A program made the position numbers and the translations under genes. Shown here piece by piece: positions 33,485 to 42,779 of a DNA stretch of 44,629 nucleotides. The stretch's first letter is position 1. Each line of letters starts with the position of its first letter. Under the pieces are notes generated by a model. That model worked only from the letters and a program-made list of their open reading frames with translations, ran no database searches and was not told where the DNA came from. Location: contig JAJDEH010000107.1 of the NCBI GenBank assembly GCA_029259935.1, forward strand, positions 1 through 44,629. Reading direction: 5' to 3'. Source of the stretch: Planctomycetota bacterium. Its GTDB lineage: Bacteria > Planctomycetota > Planctomycetia > Pirellulales > Pirellulaceae.

Positions 33485-34634
33485 ACAGCGTTTGGCGGCA
33501 ATTCGAGAAGCCGAAGATCCGCTGACCGTGGCGGATCTAGCACCCGAGCCGGTACCCAGTGACGAGAACGCCGCGACTTACCTGCGCCGTGCTCGGGCCA
33601 ATCTTCGTTCCTTCGAGAGCGAACTAGAGGATGTGTACGTCCAGGAGCGATTTCGCAAGGGAGATTTATCCGAGGATGACACGGCAACAATTCGGTCGCT
33701 GCTGGAGGCCTATCCAGACGTGATTCCCCTCATCCAACGAGCGGCGGCATCTGGCAGATTAGCCGCGGATCTAGACTACACCTTGGATTCCACCGCATTC
33801 ATGGAACAAATCATGTCCGACGTGCAGGATTTTCGCGCAGCGCCACGGGTCGTGTGGGCGAATTCGCTGGTCCTCGTGGCCGACGGGCAATACGACTTGG
33901 CCATGGAGCGTTGCATTGAACTGTTTCGCTTAACCCGGCTGTACGACGAACAGCCGACGACCATCTGTTACTTGGTGTCGCTGGCGTGTCGTGGAATCGC
34001 CGTTGTCATGGCAAGCAACGTGTTGAACCGGGGCACGATCTCGGCCGAAATGAGGGAGAAGCTGCGTCAGGAACTTGAGCAACACGACGCGATGGACGGA
34101 TTTGTTTGGTCAGTGAAAAGTGAACGGGCCTTTGGCAACACTGTCTGCCGCGAATGGTACGACCAATGGAGTTGGACACCCATATCGCCGTATTACCAGA
34201 AACAAAACCACGCCGGCTACCTGGATAGGCTCGACCACGAATTGTCGTTGGGGTCCGCCAGCTATCACCAGGAGATCGGCCAGCGGCTCACGGCAAGCGA
34301 GATTAAGCAACTTGGCTGGCAAGCCGTAAGTATTTCGTCGGCGCTGACCGCGTCGCGTGACGCGATGAACCGAACGCGGGCCATGATTCGTTGTTTGAGC
34401 GTGCAAAACGGCTTGCATGCTCACATCGAATCACAAGGAAGTTCGGATGCGCTGGTGCTAGAAGACGCCGGATTGCCCACGGAAGTAACCACCGACCCAT
34501 TCACGGGAAAACCGCTGCTGGTCAAACGCACGAAGGCCGGATGGGCAATTTACTCGGTGGGCCAGAATCTCACCGACGACGGCGGCAGCCTGGAGCAAAG
34601 GGAAGACATCGGGCTAGTGATGGACGTGGACTGA
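33372..34634 (+). CDS. membrane-anchored protein of unknown function
   Basis: A 420-residue protein with an N-terminal membrane anchor (MIGSAAIIAILLVIHTVLAW), then a soluble, mostly helical region starting RLEQRLAAIREAEDPLTVAD. No known domain was recognised; proteins with this N-terminus and (S)DENAATYLRRA occur in planctomycetes. ATG at 33372 is preceded by AAGAAGGG, 9 bases away. Its 5' end overlaps the anti-sigma gene by 113 bases. It is probably part of the sigma/anti-sigma operon and may be a target or regulator. Confidence 0.7.
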   Translation: MTKLKKILKWGMIGSAAIIAILLVIHTVLAWVAGSRLEQRLAAIREAEDPLTVADLAPEPVPSDENAATYLRRARANLRSFESELEDVYVQERFRKGDLSEDDTATIRSLLEAYPDVIPLIQRAAASGRLAADLDYTLDSTAFMEQIMSDVQDFRAAPRVVWANSLVLVADGQYDLAMERCIELFRLTRLYDEQPTTICYLVSLACRGIAVVMASNVLNRGTISAEMREKLRQELEQHDAMDGFVWSVKSERAFGNTVCREWYDQWSWTPISPYYQKQNHAGYLDRLDHELSLGSASYHQEIGQRLTASEIKQLGWQAVSISSALTASRDAMNRTRAMIRCLSVQNGLHAHIESQGSSDALVLEDAGLPTEVTTDPFTGKPLLVKRTKAGWAIYSVGQNLTDDGGSLEQREDIGLVMDVD

Positions 34635-34741
34635 CCGCGGCCACGTCAACATCGCGGCGTGCGACCCGCGGCGTGCGACCGCTGTTCTTGGCCTGGCCAC
34701 GGAATCTAGGCGGCCGCTTTCAGCATGGCTCTTTCCTCCTC

Positions 34742-34764
34742 TTTCCTCCGAGGAAGCTTTTTTT
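34742..34764 (+). terminator. possible Rho-independent terminator
   Basis: TTCCTCCGAGGAA forms a short stem (5-6 bp) followed by GCTTTTTTT, about 100 bases after the stop of the membrane protein gene. The stem is weak, so this is tentative. Confidence 0.4.
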
Positions 34765-34812
34765 CTATATTGGTGGGTGCAGCTTCTACAACTTTGGACG
34801 GAGTCGTTTTCC

Positions 34813-35289
34813 ATGAGCCATTGGGTCGAGATTACTTTTGACTGCCTTCCCCTGCGCACCGTCGGCCGACTAGATATTCCGCTGGACGCGTCGCCCAAGT
34901 ACCGCGAGCGATGCGAACGCATTAAGGACGCCATCGATCGTCACGGCTCGCACAACACCTATTACCTGTACAACGCCCAGTGCATGTACCGGCTGACGAA
35001 CGACGAAGAAGTGGGCATGTTGCAATTCACGTTCGAGGGAACCGTATTCACGGACGCGAAGGACGAGTGCTGCGAGCGAGCCGAGTTAACCTCGTGCCTC
35101 AAGCGGGAAACCTGCCATTGGCTTACCGAGCCGATCGTGAATTGGTTTGAGGAAACGCTGCTGCAAAGCGTGGTGGTCGAATTTAATCGCTACATCCAGG
35201 CCGGCGACCTTCAGAAGGCCAAGGATCGGATCGAAAAAATCCAAGCAACCAGCGACGAAGCGGGCGGCTTTGTGGGGATGTATTTGTAG
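34813..35289 (+). CDS. small conserved protein of unknown function
   Basis: A 158-residue soluble acidic protein, MSHWVEITFDCLPLRTVGRL at the start. It is rich in Cys (about 6), including DECCERAELTSCLKRETC, which might bind a metal, but no known motif is seen. ATG at 34813 is preceded by CGGAGTCG. It ends in a KAKDRIEKIQATSDEAGGFV helix. I do not recognise the family; it may be conserved in planctomycetes. Confidence 0.65.
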   Translation: MSHWVEITFDCLPLRTVGRLDIPLDASPKYRERCERIKDAIDRHGSHNTYYLYNAQCMYRLTNDEEVGMLQFTFEGTVFTDAKDECCERAELTSCLKRETCHWLTEPIVNWFEETLLQSVVVEFNRYIQAGDLQKAKDRIEKIQATSDEAGGFVGMYL

Positions 35290-35408
35290 CCGTTGCCGAT
35301 AAGCATCGCCAGGCACGGGATCAGTTCACCGGAGTGTTGACCGTCGAGCCCGCGCCCGCGCGATCAGAGCGAACGCGAAGTAGGTAGCAGGCGACTCAAG
35401 CTCTCGAT

Positions 35409-36302
35409 TCAAGCACCGGTGGAACTCAGATATCGCTTGTCCACTTTCGTGGCAACCGTGCCGATGTCGTAATATCCGACGGAAACTTGGCCCACGTGGG
35501 TCAACAGGTCGTAGGCCCGCCAGCGGTTCCAGCCGAACTGCTGTTCCATCCACAAGATCAGCCACGCGTAGCCTTGGGCAATAGCGCGCTCCATCGGACG
35601 TCCGGTGGCGATGGTCATGATTTCCTCGGGCGATTCAATTCGCGGTCCGGGAATGGTGTGGTCTTTGAGCAGGTTGACAGTGATCGTGGTTTCCGACGGC
35701 ATCTCTAGTCCGCTGGCCGAGAGTTCGCCGTGCCCCATGGCAGCGTGAGCATCCCCTAGATACAAATACCCGCCCGAGACGAAGATCGGCAGATAGACCG
35801 TGTTGCCGGGACACGTCTCAATGATGTCCATGTTGCCGCCATGGACTCCGGCCGGCCCCGTCGTCGGAACCCCGGCGGCCGGAGCCGTGCCGATGCAACC
35901 TAGCATCGGGCGATAGGGAATCGTAATCTCGTCACTCCAATGGAGTTGTCCATCCCGTAGGGGGCAGACGTGGGTTCCGTGGGGGCAGTCCGTGCCCAGC
36001 CATTCGCCGAGCATCTTCGGATCGCTGGTGCGCGTGGCGCACATGCCCATGCTCGGATTGATCTCTTCGATTTTGACGGCTACCGTGTCACCCGGTTCCG
36101 CTCCTTCAATCCAAATCGGACCGGTCTGTGGATTGCCTAGCGGAACTTTTGATTTGTCGCGTCGATCATCGTTCGAGCGGATCTGTCCGGAAAAGGCATC
36201 CTCGGCTTCGATGACGATGGTTTCGCCGGGATCAATATGCAATCGCGGTTCGTTGTGTCGGCTAAATTCGTAGTACAGAGGGCCCGGGGTCAATCGCTTC
36301 AT
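35409..36302 (-). CDS. acetamidase/formamidase family protein
   Basis: A 297-residue protein of the FmdA/AmdA family, which hydrolyse formamide or acetamide to ammonia and the acid. Recognisable stretches: FSRHNEPRLHIDPGETIVIE, AFSGQIRSND, GNPQTGPIWIEGAEPGDTVA, the VHGGNMDIIE segment, and YLYLGDAHAAMGHGELSASG. ATG at 36302 is used; an upstream start at 36365 would add 21 residues unlike the family. Its substrate cannot be told from sequence. Confidence 0.9.
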   Translation of the reverse strand: MKRLTPGPLYYEFSRHNEPRLHIDPGETIVIEAEDAFSGQIRSNDDRRDKSKVPLGNPQTGPIWIEGAEPGDTVAVKIEEINPSMGMCATRTSDPKMLGEWLGTDCPHGTHVCPLRDGQLHWSDEITIPYRPMLGCIGTAPAAGVPTTGPAGVHGGNMDIIETCPGNTVYLPIFVSGGYLYLGDAHAAMGHGELSASGLEMPSETTITVNLLKDHTIPGPRIESPEEIMTIATGRPMERAIAQGYAWLILWMEQQFGWNRWRAYDLLTHVGQVSVGYYDIGTVATKVDKRYLSSTGA

Positions 36303-36404
36303 GAGCTCACTTCGTCTTGGTGCGGTGGGGCAGTTACAGCGGTAACAATAAAGTCGTCGAGACAACTTTTATATGCGACCCAGCCGCGCTTGTCGACGAA
36401 GAGG

Positions 36405-39400
36405 TTACGATTCCCACGGCGACCAGGGTACGTCGCTGCGCGTGTGGAGCCGAGAGGCCGCTTGAGCGTAGTCGATTCGATCGTCGATCAGGCGGGCGGC
36501 TATCTGCGCGATCGAGATATTGCCGGCTTCGTAGCAAAAGACTAAATCGCACACGTTGTTGAAGCTGATGGAAATTTTTTCTTCCATTCCGCCTTCGATC
36601 ACCTTTTTGAGCAACCCATGGCTCGATGATTCTGGAACGATCATGAGCAGCCGCTTGGTCCCGCCGCAATCCATCAGGTGAGGCTCCGACGCTTGCAGGC
36701 ATCCCTCAAGCGTGCGGACGGCCTGTTCGGGACTGGCTTCGGCTCCCAACATCAGCGCGACAATGTCTTCCTGCTGGTGGGAGGCCAACGCAAGTTTCCG
36801 CGCCGCGTTACGCAGGTTGTTGACCACCTGCGCAGGCTGCCGGCTTTCGCCGAGAAGCAGTTCTTTTAGCCCTCCATGCTGTTCCAGGAAATCATGGCAC
36901 AGATCGCTTTCCAACTGGGCGATCAAGCCGGTAAGGCGGCCCCCGAGCTTTTCCAGAATTCGCAGATTTAGCGCGGATTCCACATCGGCTTCCCCATCCC
37001 GCGCGTGGCTGGCACTCATGGAATGCGGCATCGCATCGAACGTTGACGCCAGTCGGGCCAGTTCACGATGACCATCGGATAAATTCTCGGCGGCGATTTT
37101 CACCCGGCTCTGCAAGCCCAAGACCAATCGGCGGACGCCGTTAAGCGACAGCTTGCCGATTCTCAGTTGAAGATACTGCAGGACCAGGTCTCCTGGCGGC
37201 ATGGCCGTTTTGGGCTCTTGGACCTTGCGGCGATTCTTTCGCGCCGCCTGCGCCGCGTCGACCGCGGCAAGCGAGCGGCTGATTTCGCCGATTTCGGCAT
37301 CAAGATTCCGTTCCGCCTCGACCGTCTGATCGCGCAGCGATGTAAGATACTGGTCGAACCAATTGGCGGCATGCCGAGACGCCGCGAAATGACGTTCCGA
37401 CTGATCCACCAATTTGATGATCCAGTCCACCGCCGACTGGCTGACGTCTTCAAATTGATCGTCGATCTGCTTAATAACCTCTGGGGGCAAGGCGGTGATC
37501 GGCGCATTGCGTGGCTGATCGTCGTCGTCGACAACGCCCAACATTCGATCGATGGTTTGCAACAGACCTTGCCAAGGTACCGCATCGGCGGCCGTGCGGT
37601 CTTGCTGGAGAAGCGGCTGCAACTCTTGTGTCACTTCCGCGCCAACGCAGTCCCCCAGTAACTGGTGGATGTGCGCCCCGAGCGTTTCCACATTGAGACC
37701 TAATTCCCCGCAGCGCCGTAGTGCCCGTTTGTCGACATCGTCGAACGTCTGCAAGAAAGCGCTCGTTTCAGAATTTCGAGACGTACTTGTTCTCGAACCA
37801 GATATCGACGCGCTGCGGCCTTCCTTGGTCGGCTCGCCGAGCCACATCCGAATCACGTGGTTGCAGAGAGTCTCGACGGTCGTGGAGAGTATGTGCTCTT
37901 GGAAGGCCCCTACCTGCGTCAGTCCGAAGCTGCGAATGGTTGTCGCTGCCGACCCTGGCGTTGGATTGTCAGCTTGACGGCAACACTCCAGAAGGCTGCT
38001 GGCACTCGTGGTTGACGATAGATAGAGATAGGCGGCGAGGCGGTCAATTTGCGAGGCGAATTGCTGGTCATTCAGTTCGTCGCCCATATGGACCAGATGT
38101 GTGCTCTCGAACGGGCTCTTCTCGCAATCAAAGTTTGGCAGATGGCACCCGGGATCGGCCGGATAGCAGTGCTGAGGGCTCGAATAATGTTGCAGTTCGC
38201 TCAGGAATGTATAGGCGTTGACGATCGCCAATTCGTTGGTGGCCGGATTCCGCCCCGTTGAGTGGGCCAGAACTCCGTGTATTTCGTCCGCTGGCAGATT
38301 CAAGTCGTCCAACACCTTGCGGATCATAAAAGCAACATCCAGCGTCATGCCGCTGCCCGTTCCGCCGGAAATGGAAGAGACGACGACCACTCGCGGTCGC
38401 TGCCGAGTGAACTCGATGCCCGTCGACTCTTGCGAGGTCGCGATGCCCCGGCTGTCCATGATCTCACGGAGGTCATGCTCTAGTTTCGCCAGCACGGCCG
38501 ATGAATGATCGGCCAGGGCCAGTCGCCCCAATGGCCGCAGCCCCTCGGTTTGTTGCGATTTGGGAATGTTGTAAAGCCAGCGCCGACTAATGGATTTCGT
38601 CAGTTGCTTGGCATTGTTGCGGTAGTCTTGTGGACGCCGCAAAGGAGTCGCGACCAGCGCTTGTGGGTCGAGCGTCAACCCGTCCTCGCCGTGCGACATT
38701 TGCATCAGCGCTTTGGAATCCGTGTCGACCAAGACCATCCGTAGGGCCGGCAACGCCGAAGCTCCGCCGAAGCGGTCTCTGAGGCGGCGTTGCAGTTGTC
38801 GGAAGACAAGACCGGCCGTCCCGCCGATGCCAACGAATAACGTGGGATACAGCTTCACTTCGCTCGGATCCAGCGCGACGGGCGCTCCCTTCTTAACGAC
38901 CGGCGACGGATTGGCCGGCGGCAGCTTGATTTCCGGAACGCGGCTATTCCTTAACGGGCGTTTCGTTTCGGTCACCACGTCGGCCGCCGAGGTCGGTGCT
39001 GGCTGCTGCGGCGACTGGCTGGTCGGGGCGGGTGCCGAGTGGACTTCAATCGTGGGAGGACGGCACAAATGCTCGACCATCTCGACGCATGACGAGAAGC
39101 GTTTGGCGGGGTCTTTCGACAAGGCCCGGGCGATGATTTGTTGATCCGCGTCCGGCAAGGCCAACAATCGCGGTTTGCTGTGCAAATGCTGAGTCGCCAA
39201 CTGGGCGGCGGTCGTTCCCGGAAACGGCAAGACACCCGTCAGCATCTCTTGGTAGACAATCGCCAGGCTGTATTGATCGCTCTGCAGACACGGACGGCCG
39301 TCGAACAACTCGGGCGGCGCGTACAGCGGTGTGAGGCCGCCTGTCATCGAAGCGGCCACGTCCTGAATATCCTTCACGAGTCCAAAGTCGGCGACCTTCA

Positions 39401-39851
39401 CGCGTTGGCCGACCATCAGCAAGTTTTCAGGTTTGACATCCAAATGCTGAAGCGAGAATTGTTCGCTCATATAATCCAACGCGTCGGCGGCGTCGCGAAG
39501 GTAGACCAGCAATTCCGCGCGAGGAATTCCCTCCTTGCCCGCTTTGGCATGCGCGGCGAATACATCTTTCAAGCTTCCGTCGGCCAGTTCGGTGACGATG
39601 ACCAATTGTCCGTCGACAACTTCGATTCGCTCCAGCGACAACAGAAACGGATGCCGCACCTGCTTGATGCGGTTCATGGCTTTCATTTCACGCGCGCCAC
39701 GTTCCTCGTCGAGGTATCCGTAAACGAATTTCAGGGCCTTGGTCAGTCCGCCTGGCGCATCGGCCAGCCAGACTTCGCCGTAGCCGCCAGAGCCAATCCG
39801 TTTTTTCAGGGAGTATCCCGGAATTGGTTCGGTCGATTTGTTGGCCTGCAT
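36405..39851 (-). CDS. Ser/Thr kinase fused to a tubulin/FtsZ-like GTPase
   Basis: A 1,148-residue protein. Residues about 13-275 are a protein kinase: RIGSGGYGEVWLA, ALKFVYG, LQHLDVKPENLL (HLD in place of HRD), VADFGLVKDI. A Pro-rich linker (about 285-330) leads to a tubulin-like GTPase domain: LFVGIGGTAG at about 338-347, RMVLVDTDSKALM, and the tubulin signature SGGTGSGMTLD (GGTGSG at 496-501). This resembles Tubulin_2 (tubulin-like) rather than cell-division FtsZ. A helical C-terminal half (about 730-1148) includes likely coiled coil (QTVEAERNLDAEIGEISRSL). Start ATG 39851 is used; a GTG at 39857 has better spacing to AGGGAG. It lies 27 bases after the FHA-EAL stop. A kinase that phosphorylates its own filament or partners is inference. 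Confidence 0.88.
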   Translation of the reverse strand: MQANKSTEPIPGYSLKKRIGSGGYGEVWLADAPGGLTKALKFVYGYLDEERGAREMKAMNRIKQVRHPFLLSLERIEVVDGQLVIVTELADGSLKDVFAAHAKAGKEGIPRAELLVYLRDAADALDYMSEQFSLQHLDVKPENLLMVGQRVKVADFGLVKDIQDVAASMTGGLTPLYAPPELFDGRPCLQSDQYSLAIVYQEMLTGVLPFPGTTAAQLATQHLHSKPRLLALPDADQQIIARALSKDPAKRFSSCVEMVEHLCRPPTIEVHSAPAPTSQSPQQPAPTSAADVVTETKRPLRNSRVPEIKLPPANPSPVVKKGAPVALDPSEVKLYPTLFVGIGGTAGLVFRQLQRRLRDRFGGASALPALRMVLVDTDSKALMQMSHGEDGLTLDPQALVATPLRRPQDYRNNAKQLTKSISRRWLYNIPKSQQTEGLRPLGRLALADHSSAVLAKLEHDLREIMDSRGIATSQESTGIEFTRQRPRVVVVSSISGGTGSGMTLDVAFMIRKVLDDLNLPADEIHGVLAHSTGRNPATNELAIVNAYTFLSELQHYSSPQHCYPADPGCHLPNFDCEKSPFESTHLVHMGDELNDQQFASQIDRLAAYLYLSSTTSASSLLECCRQADNPTPGSAATTIRSFGLTQVGAFQEHILSTTVETLCNHVIRMWLGEPTKEGRSASISGSRTSTSRNSETSAFLQTFDDVDKRALRRCGELGLNVETLGAHIHQLLGDCVGAEVTQELQPLLQQDRTAADAVPWQGLLQTIDRMLGVVDDDDQPRNAPITALPPEVIKQIDDQFEDVSQSAVDWIIKLVDQSERHFAASRHAANWFDQYLTSLRDQTVEAERNLDAEIGEISRSLAAVDAAQAARKNRRKVQEPKTAMPPGDLVLQYLQLRIGKLSLNGVRRLVLGLQSRVKIAAENLSDGHRELARLASTFDAMPHSMSASHARDGEADVESALNLRILEKLGGRLTGLIAQLESDLCHDFLEQHGGLKELLLGESRQPAQVVNNLRNAARKLALASHQQEDIVALMLGAEASPEQAVRTLEGCLQASEPHLMDCGGTKRLLMIVPESSSHGLLKKVIEGGMEEKISISFNNVCDLVFCYEAGNISIAQIAARLIDDRIDYAQAASRLHTRSDVPWSPWES

Positions 39852-39877
39852 CGGCACGGCGATTTCTCCCTGGGACG

Positions 39878-40990
39878 CTAGGCCGCCGATTGTCTGGGTT
39901 GATAGAGCGGGCCTTGTGCCAGTTCGCAGCCTGATTCGGCGTAGGCTTGTGCTTGCTCGGCGCTTTGAATACCTGTCGCGACGACCGTGCAGTTCAGTTC
40001 CCGGCAAAGGCGAATCACATGTTCCAGTTGCCGCCGCCGTCCGCCCAGGTCTCGCCCTTCGGGCAAGAATCCGCTGGCGAGCCGCAGGTAGTCGGGCGCG
40101 ATATCCTGTAATTCACTGACTTGTGATTCGCCGCCGGCAAAGTCGTCGTACGACACGCCGACGCCGGCCTGGTGCAGAGCATCTCGGAACTGACGAAAGC
40201 TGCGATTATCCAACACCGCGCGGGCCGGCATCGCGGCGACCATTTGGCAGGATGATCCAGACAGTTTTCTTAAACGCTCGAATTCGTTCAGCAGGGCGGC
40301 GTTGCCAATTTCGCTGGCAGCGACTTCCAAAAACACCGAAACTTCGGTGTCAAAGGGAGCGGCCTGTTCCGCCGCGACACGCCGCCGCAGCCGAAGCAAT
40401 CGCAACGCGAGTTCGCTTTCCGGAGGCAGCGAAAACGACGGCGGATCGAGCATGCTGGGGTTCAATCGCGAACGCCGGCCACCACCGTCGTATCCAACGG
40501 CGACGCTGGTCGCCAAACAAATGATCGGCTGCAGGTTCCGATCGACTCCGCCTTGGACGATTTCTTCATGCGTGCGACGAATGGCTCGAATCACGGCCCG
40601 CGCCGCTTCTTCGTTTTCGTGCGACGGCGGCATCACCTGAGTTGCCGATTGCTTTTTGGTATCCCGAGCCCCCGTGTAGAATCCGATTTCCGTATCGGCG
40701 AACATCAGCAAGTCGCCATCTTGGAGAATCGCTTCTTCGATTCGATGCCCGTTTACAAAGGTACCGTTGGTACTCTTGAGATCCTTGAGCACATAATGCC
40801 AGCCTTTGGATTCGATGACGGCATGTTCACGCGAAACGCGCTGCGAGTCGATTGTAAAGTCGCAAGACTCGACGCGCCCAATGGTGAACGGCGTCGTTTC
40901 GAGCTTGATTCGATCCGCGGTACTACTTCCAACTTGATAGAAATCTAACCACGGCGTCGTTTCACTGACGGATTCGACGTGAGTCTGCAT
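39878..40990 (-). CDS. FHA domain protein with degenerate EAL domain
   Basis: A 370-residue protein. The FHA domain (about 30-100) has the phospho-Thr-binding residues IGR (37-39), SREH (53-56) and STNGTFVNG (73-81). An EAL-like domain follows (about 130-365), but the catalytic EAL is replaced (VGYDGGG), the N-x-E-x-T site is lost (AAMPARA), DDF is kept (SYDDFAGGE), and the loop Glu is gone (VVATGIQSAEQ). It is thus probably an inactive c-di-GMP reader or scaffold. It is the first gene of an operon with the kinase-tubulin gene, so the FHA domain may bind that kinase's phosphorylated residues. Confidence 0.88.
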   Translation of the reverse strand: MQTHVESVSETTPWLDFYQVGSSTADRIKLETTPFTIGRVESCDFTIDSQRVSREHAVIESKGWHYVLKDLKSTNGTFVNGHRIEEAILQDGDLLMFADTEIGFYTGARDTKKQSATQVMPPSHENEEAARAVIRAIRRTHEEIVQGGVDRNLQPIICLATSVAVGYDGGGRRSRLNPSMLDPPSFSLPPESELALRLLRLRRRVAAEQAAPFDTEVSVFLEVAASEIGNAALLNEFERLRKLSGSSCQMVAAMPARAVLDNRSFRQFRDALHQAGVGVSYDDFAGGESQVSELQDIAPDYLRLASGFLPEGRDLGGRRRQLEHVIRLCRELNCTVVATGIQSAEQAQAYAESGCELAQGPLYQPRQSAA

Positions 40991-41256
40991 GATCGTTCAT
41001 CCATTTTTCAATTGTCGTTCGGCAAGGGGTTTTGCCGGTCTTGACAATTGCGCCTCATTTGAGCCACAAAAACACCGCGAATGAGGGTGTTCCCGCAGCC
41101 TCGTTTGGACGGCTTCTATGCGGTTTGACGCACGATGGCATCCAAAAAACATAGCATGTACTCGGCGACGCGGCGGAAAATAAGCCAACAACAAAGTCCG
41201 GGGGCGCTCCATAACGTATGCTATAAGGGCAGTCTCTTTTCCCCGGCGAATTCGCA
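40991..41256. promoter_or_regulatory. divergent promoter region, FHA-EAL and pseudo-receiver-GGDEF genes
   Basis: 265 bases with no open gene, shared by two divergent transcripts. No clear -10/-35 boxes were assigned. The arrangement hints at coordinated control of the two halves of this signalling block. Confidence 0.45.
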
Positions 41257-42669
41257 ATGACTTCAAGACCTCTTCGTGTGCTGATGGTGTCGGAGGATCG
41301 ACATCAGCTTCGCCATTTGTCCAGGTTCATCAATGCTTTTGGATTTGAATCCATTGAAGCAGCGGATGTTCCATCGGCCACGGCCGCCATCGAATCCGCT
41401 GATCCCGATTTTTTGATCCTCGGCGAAGAACTTAGAATCCGCGGAGGCTTGGAACTGTGCCATTTGCTAGACGAACGGGCCGGGACCCAGCACACCTATA
41501 AGTTCTTGCTCGTCAATTTGGCCGATCTGGGAGACGTCTCCGAAGCTTTGGCTGCGGGAGTCGACGACTTCTTGGCAAAGCCGGTGGTCCACGGCGAACT
41601 CCTGGCACGCCTTCGCGCGGGGGCCCGAGTTCTTGAATTCCAGCGCCGCGAGCAAGAGCAGGCGGGGACCGACAGTCGCACGGGATTCATGAACCGAACC
41701 GAATTCTTAAGGCACGTCGCGGACAAACAACATCAACCGGACACTTCCAACAACAGTTTGGCCTGCATTATTGTCGACCTGGACTATTTCAGCCGCGTTC
41801 GCCACTTGTTGTCGGAACTGGCGCGGGACTCGATGCTGCGTTCGATTAGTCAACTACTGGCGAAGCAGGTCGACGCGCCGGGAATCGTGGCCTCGTTGGG
41901 CCTGGACCGCTTCGGTATCTTGCTTCCGGGCGCCAATATGGAAGATGCCACGCGGCGGGCCGAGTCGGCGCGGGGCCAAATTTCGGCCATCGAACATTCC
42001 GTCGGTGATGAAACACTGACCATCACCGCCAGTTGTGGAATATCCATTCTGGAGGGGCCGGATGATACGGTCGACCTGGTGGAACTTGCCGAGCACGCTC
42101 TGACGCAGGCCAAGCGATCGGGCAGAAATTGCATTGTCTGTCACGGTCAACTGGATCATGAAGAAGCAATTTGGGAAAAGCTTGCGGCCCCGGGACGCCT
42201 GCTTGAGAAGACTCGGGCTCGCGACGTGATGACTCATTGCACCGTGGCGGTCCATGTGGATGACGCCCTTGAACCGGCCGGACTGTTGCTTGCCCAAATG
42301 GAACTGCTGGCATTGCCGGTGATCGATGCCGAGGGATTGCTGGTCGGAATTCTTCGTGCCGAGGCGATCCCACGGATTGACGGAGGTTCGGAAACGCTGG
42401 ATCGATCGTCGGCTCAAGTCGGCAGCGTGATGGATGCGGAAGTTAGGACAGTCGCCGAGAACTCCAGCCTTGACGAAATCGTCGAGTACTTCAACACGAC
42501 GACCTGCGATATTTTGTATGTCACGCATGAAAATTATCCCGCCGGATTCGTTACGCGGGAAACACTGGCGTCGCTCAGCCAGCCGATCAACTCGGGATCC
42601 TTCATTTCCCAGAGGCCCTACGACCAATCTAGTCGCTATCTTCTGGTCGGCCCGGAATCCAGCTTGTAA
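41257..42669 (+). CDS. pseudo-receiver / degenerate GGDEF / CBS-pair protein
   Basis: A 470-residue protein. Residues 6-125 are a response-regulator receiver fold (LRVLMVSED start, FLAKPV near the end) whose phospho-Asp is Gly56 (PDFLILGEEL), so it cannot be phosphorylated normally. Residues about 139-300 are GGDEF-like, starting DSRTGFMNRTEF, but the active site reads GLDRF (215-219) instead of GGDEF, so cyclase activity is unlikely. Two CBS motifs follow: ARDVMTHCTVAVHVDDALEP and VGSVMDAEVRTVAENSSLDE, which bind adenine nucleotides in family members. The protein may be a nucleotide-sensing adaptor. It may lead a plus-strand operon with the pilin-CBS and NhaA genes. Confidence 0.87.
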   Translation: MTSRPLRVLMVSEDRHQLRHLSRFINAFGFESIEAADVPSATAAIESADPDFLILGEELRIRGGLELCHLLDERAGTQHTYKFLLVNLADLGDVSEALAAGVDDFLAKPVVHGELLARLRAGARVLEFQRREQEQAGTDSRTGFMNRTEFLRHVADKQHQPDTSNNSLACIIVDLDYFSRVRHLLSELARDSMLRSISQLLAKQVDAPGIVASLGLDRFGILLPGANMEDATRRAESARGQISAIEHSVGDETLTITASCGISILEGPDDTVDLVELAEHALTQAKRSGRNCIVCHGQLDHEEAIWEKLAAPGRLLEKTRARDVMTHCTVAVHVDDALEPAGLLLAQMELLALPVIDAEGLLVGILRAEAIPRIDGGSETLDRSSAQVGSVMDAEVRTVAENSSLDEIVEYFNTTTCDILYVTHENYPAGFVTRETLASLSQPINSGSFISQRPYDQSSRYLLVGPESSL

Positions 42670-42779
42670 GGTTTACCCCCGTTTCTAGGGACGTTTGCCA
42701 GACCGTCGCAACCAAGCGGCCCCTGTGCGGATTCGTAATCTAAACTTCTCAGAAGCGTGGGCACGAATCTGTAATTCGA

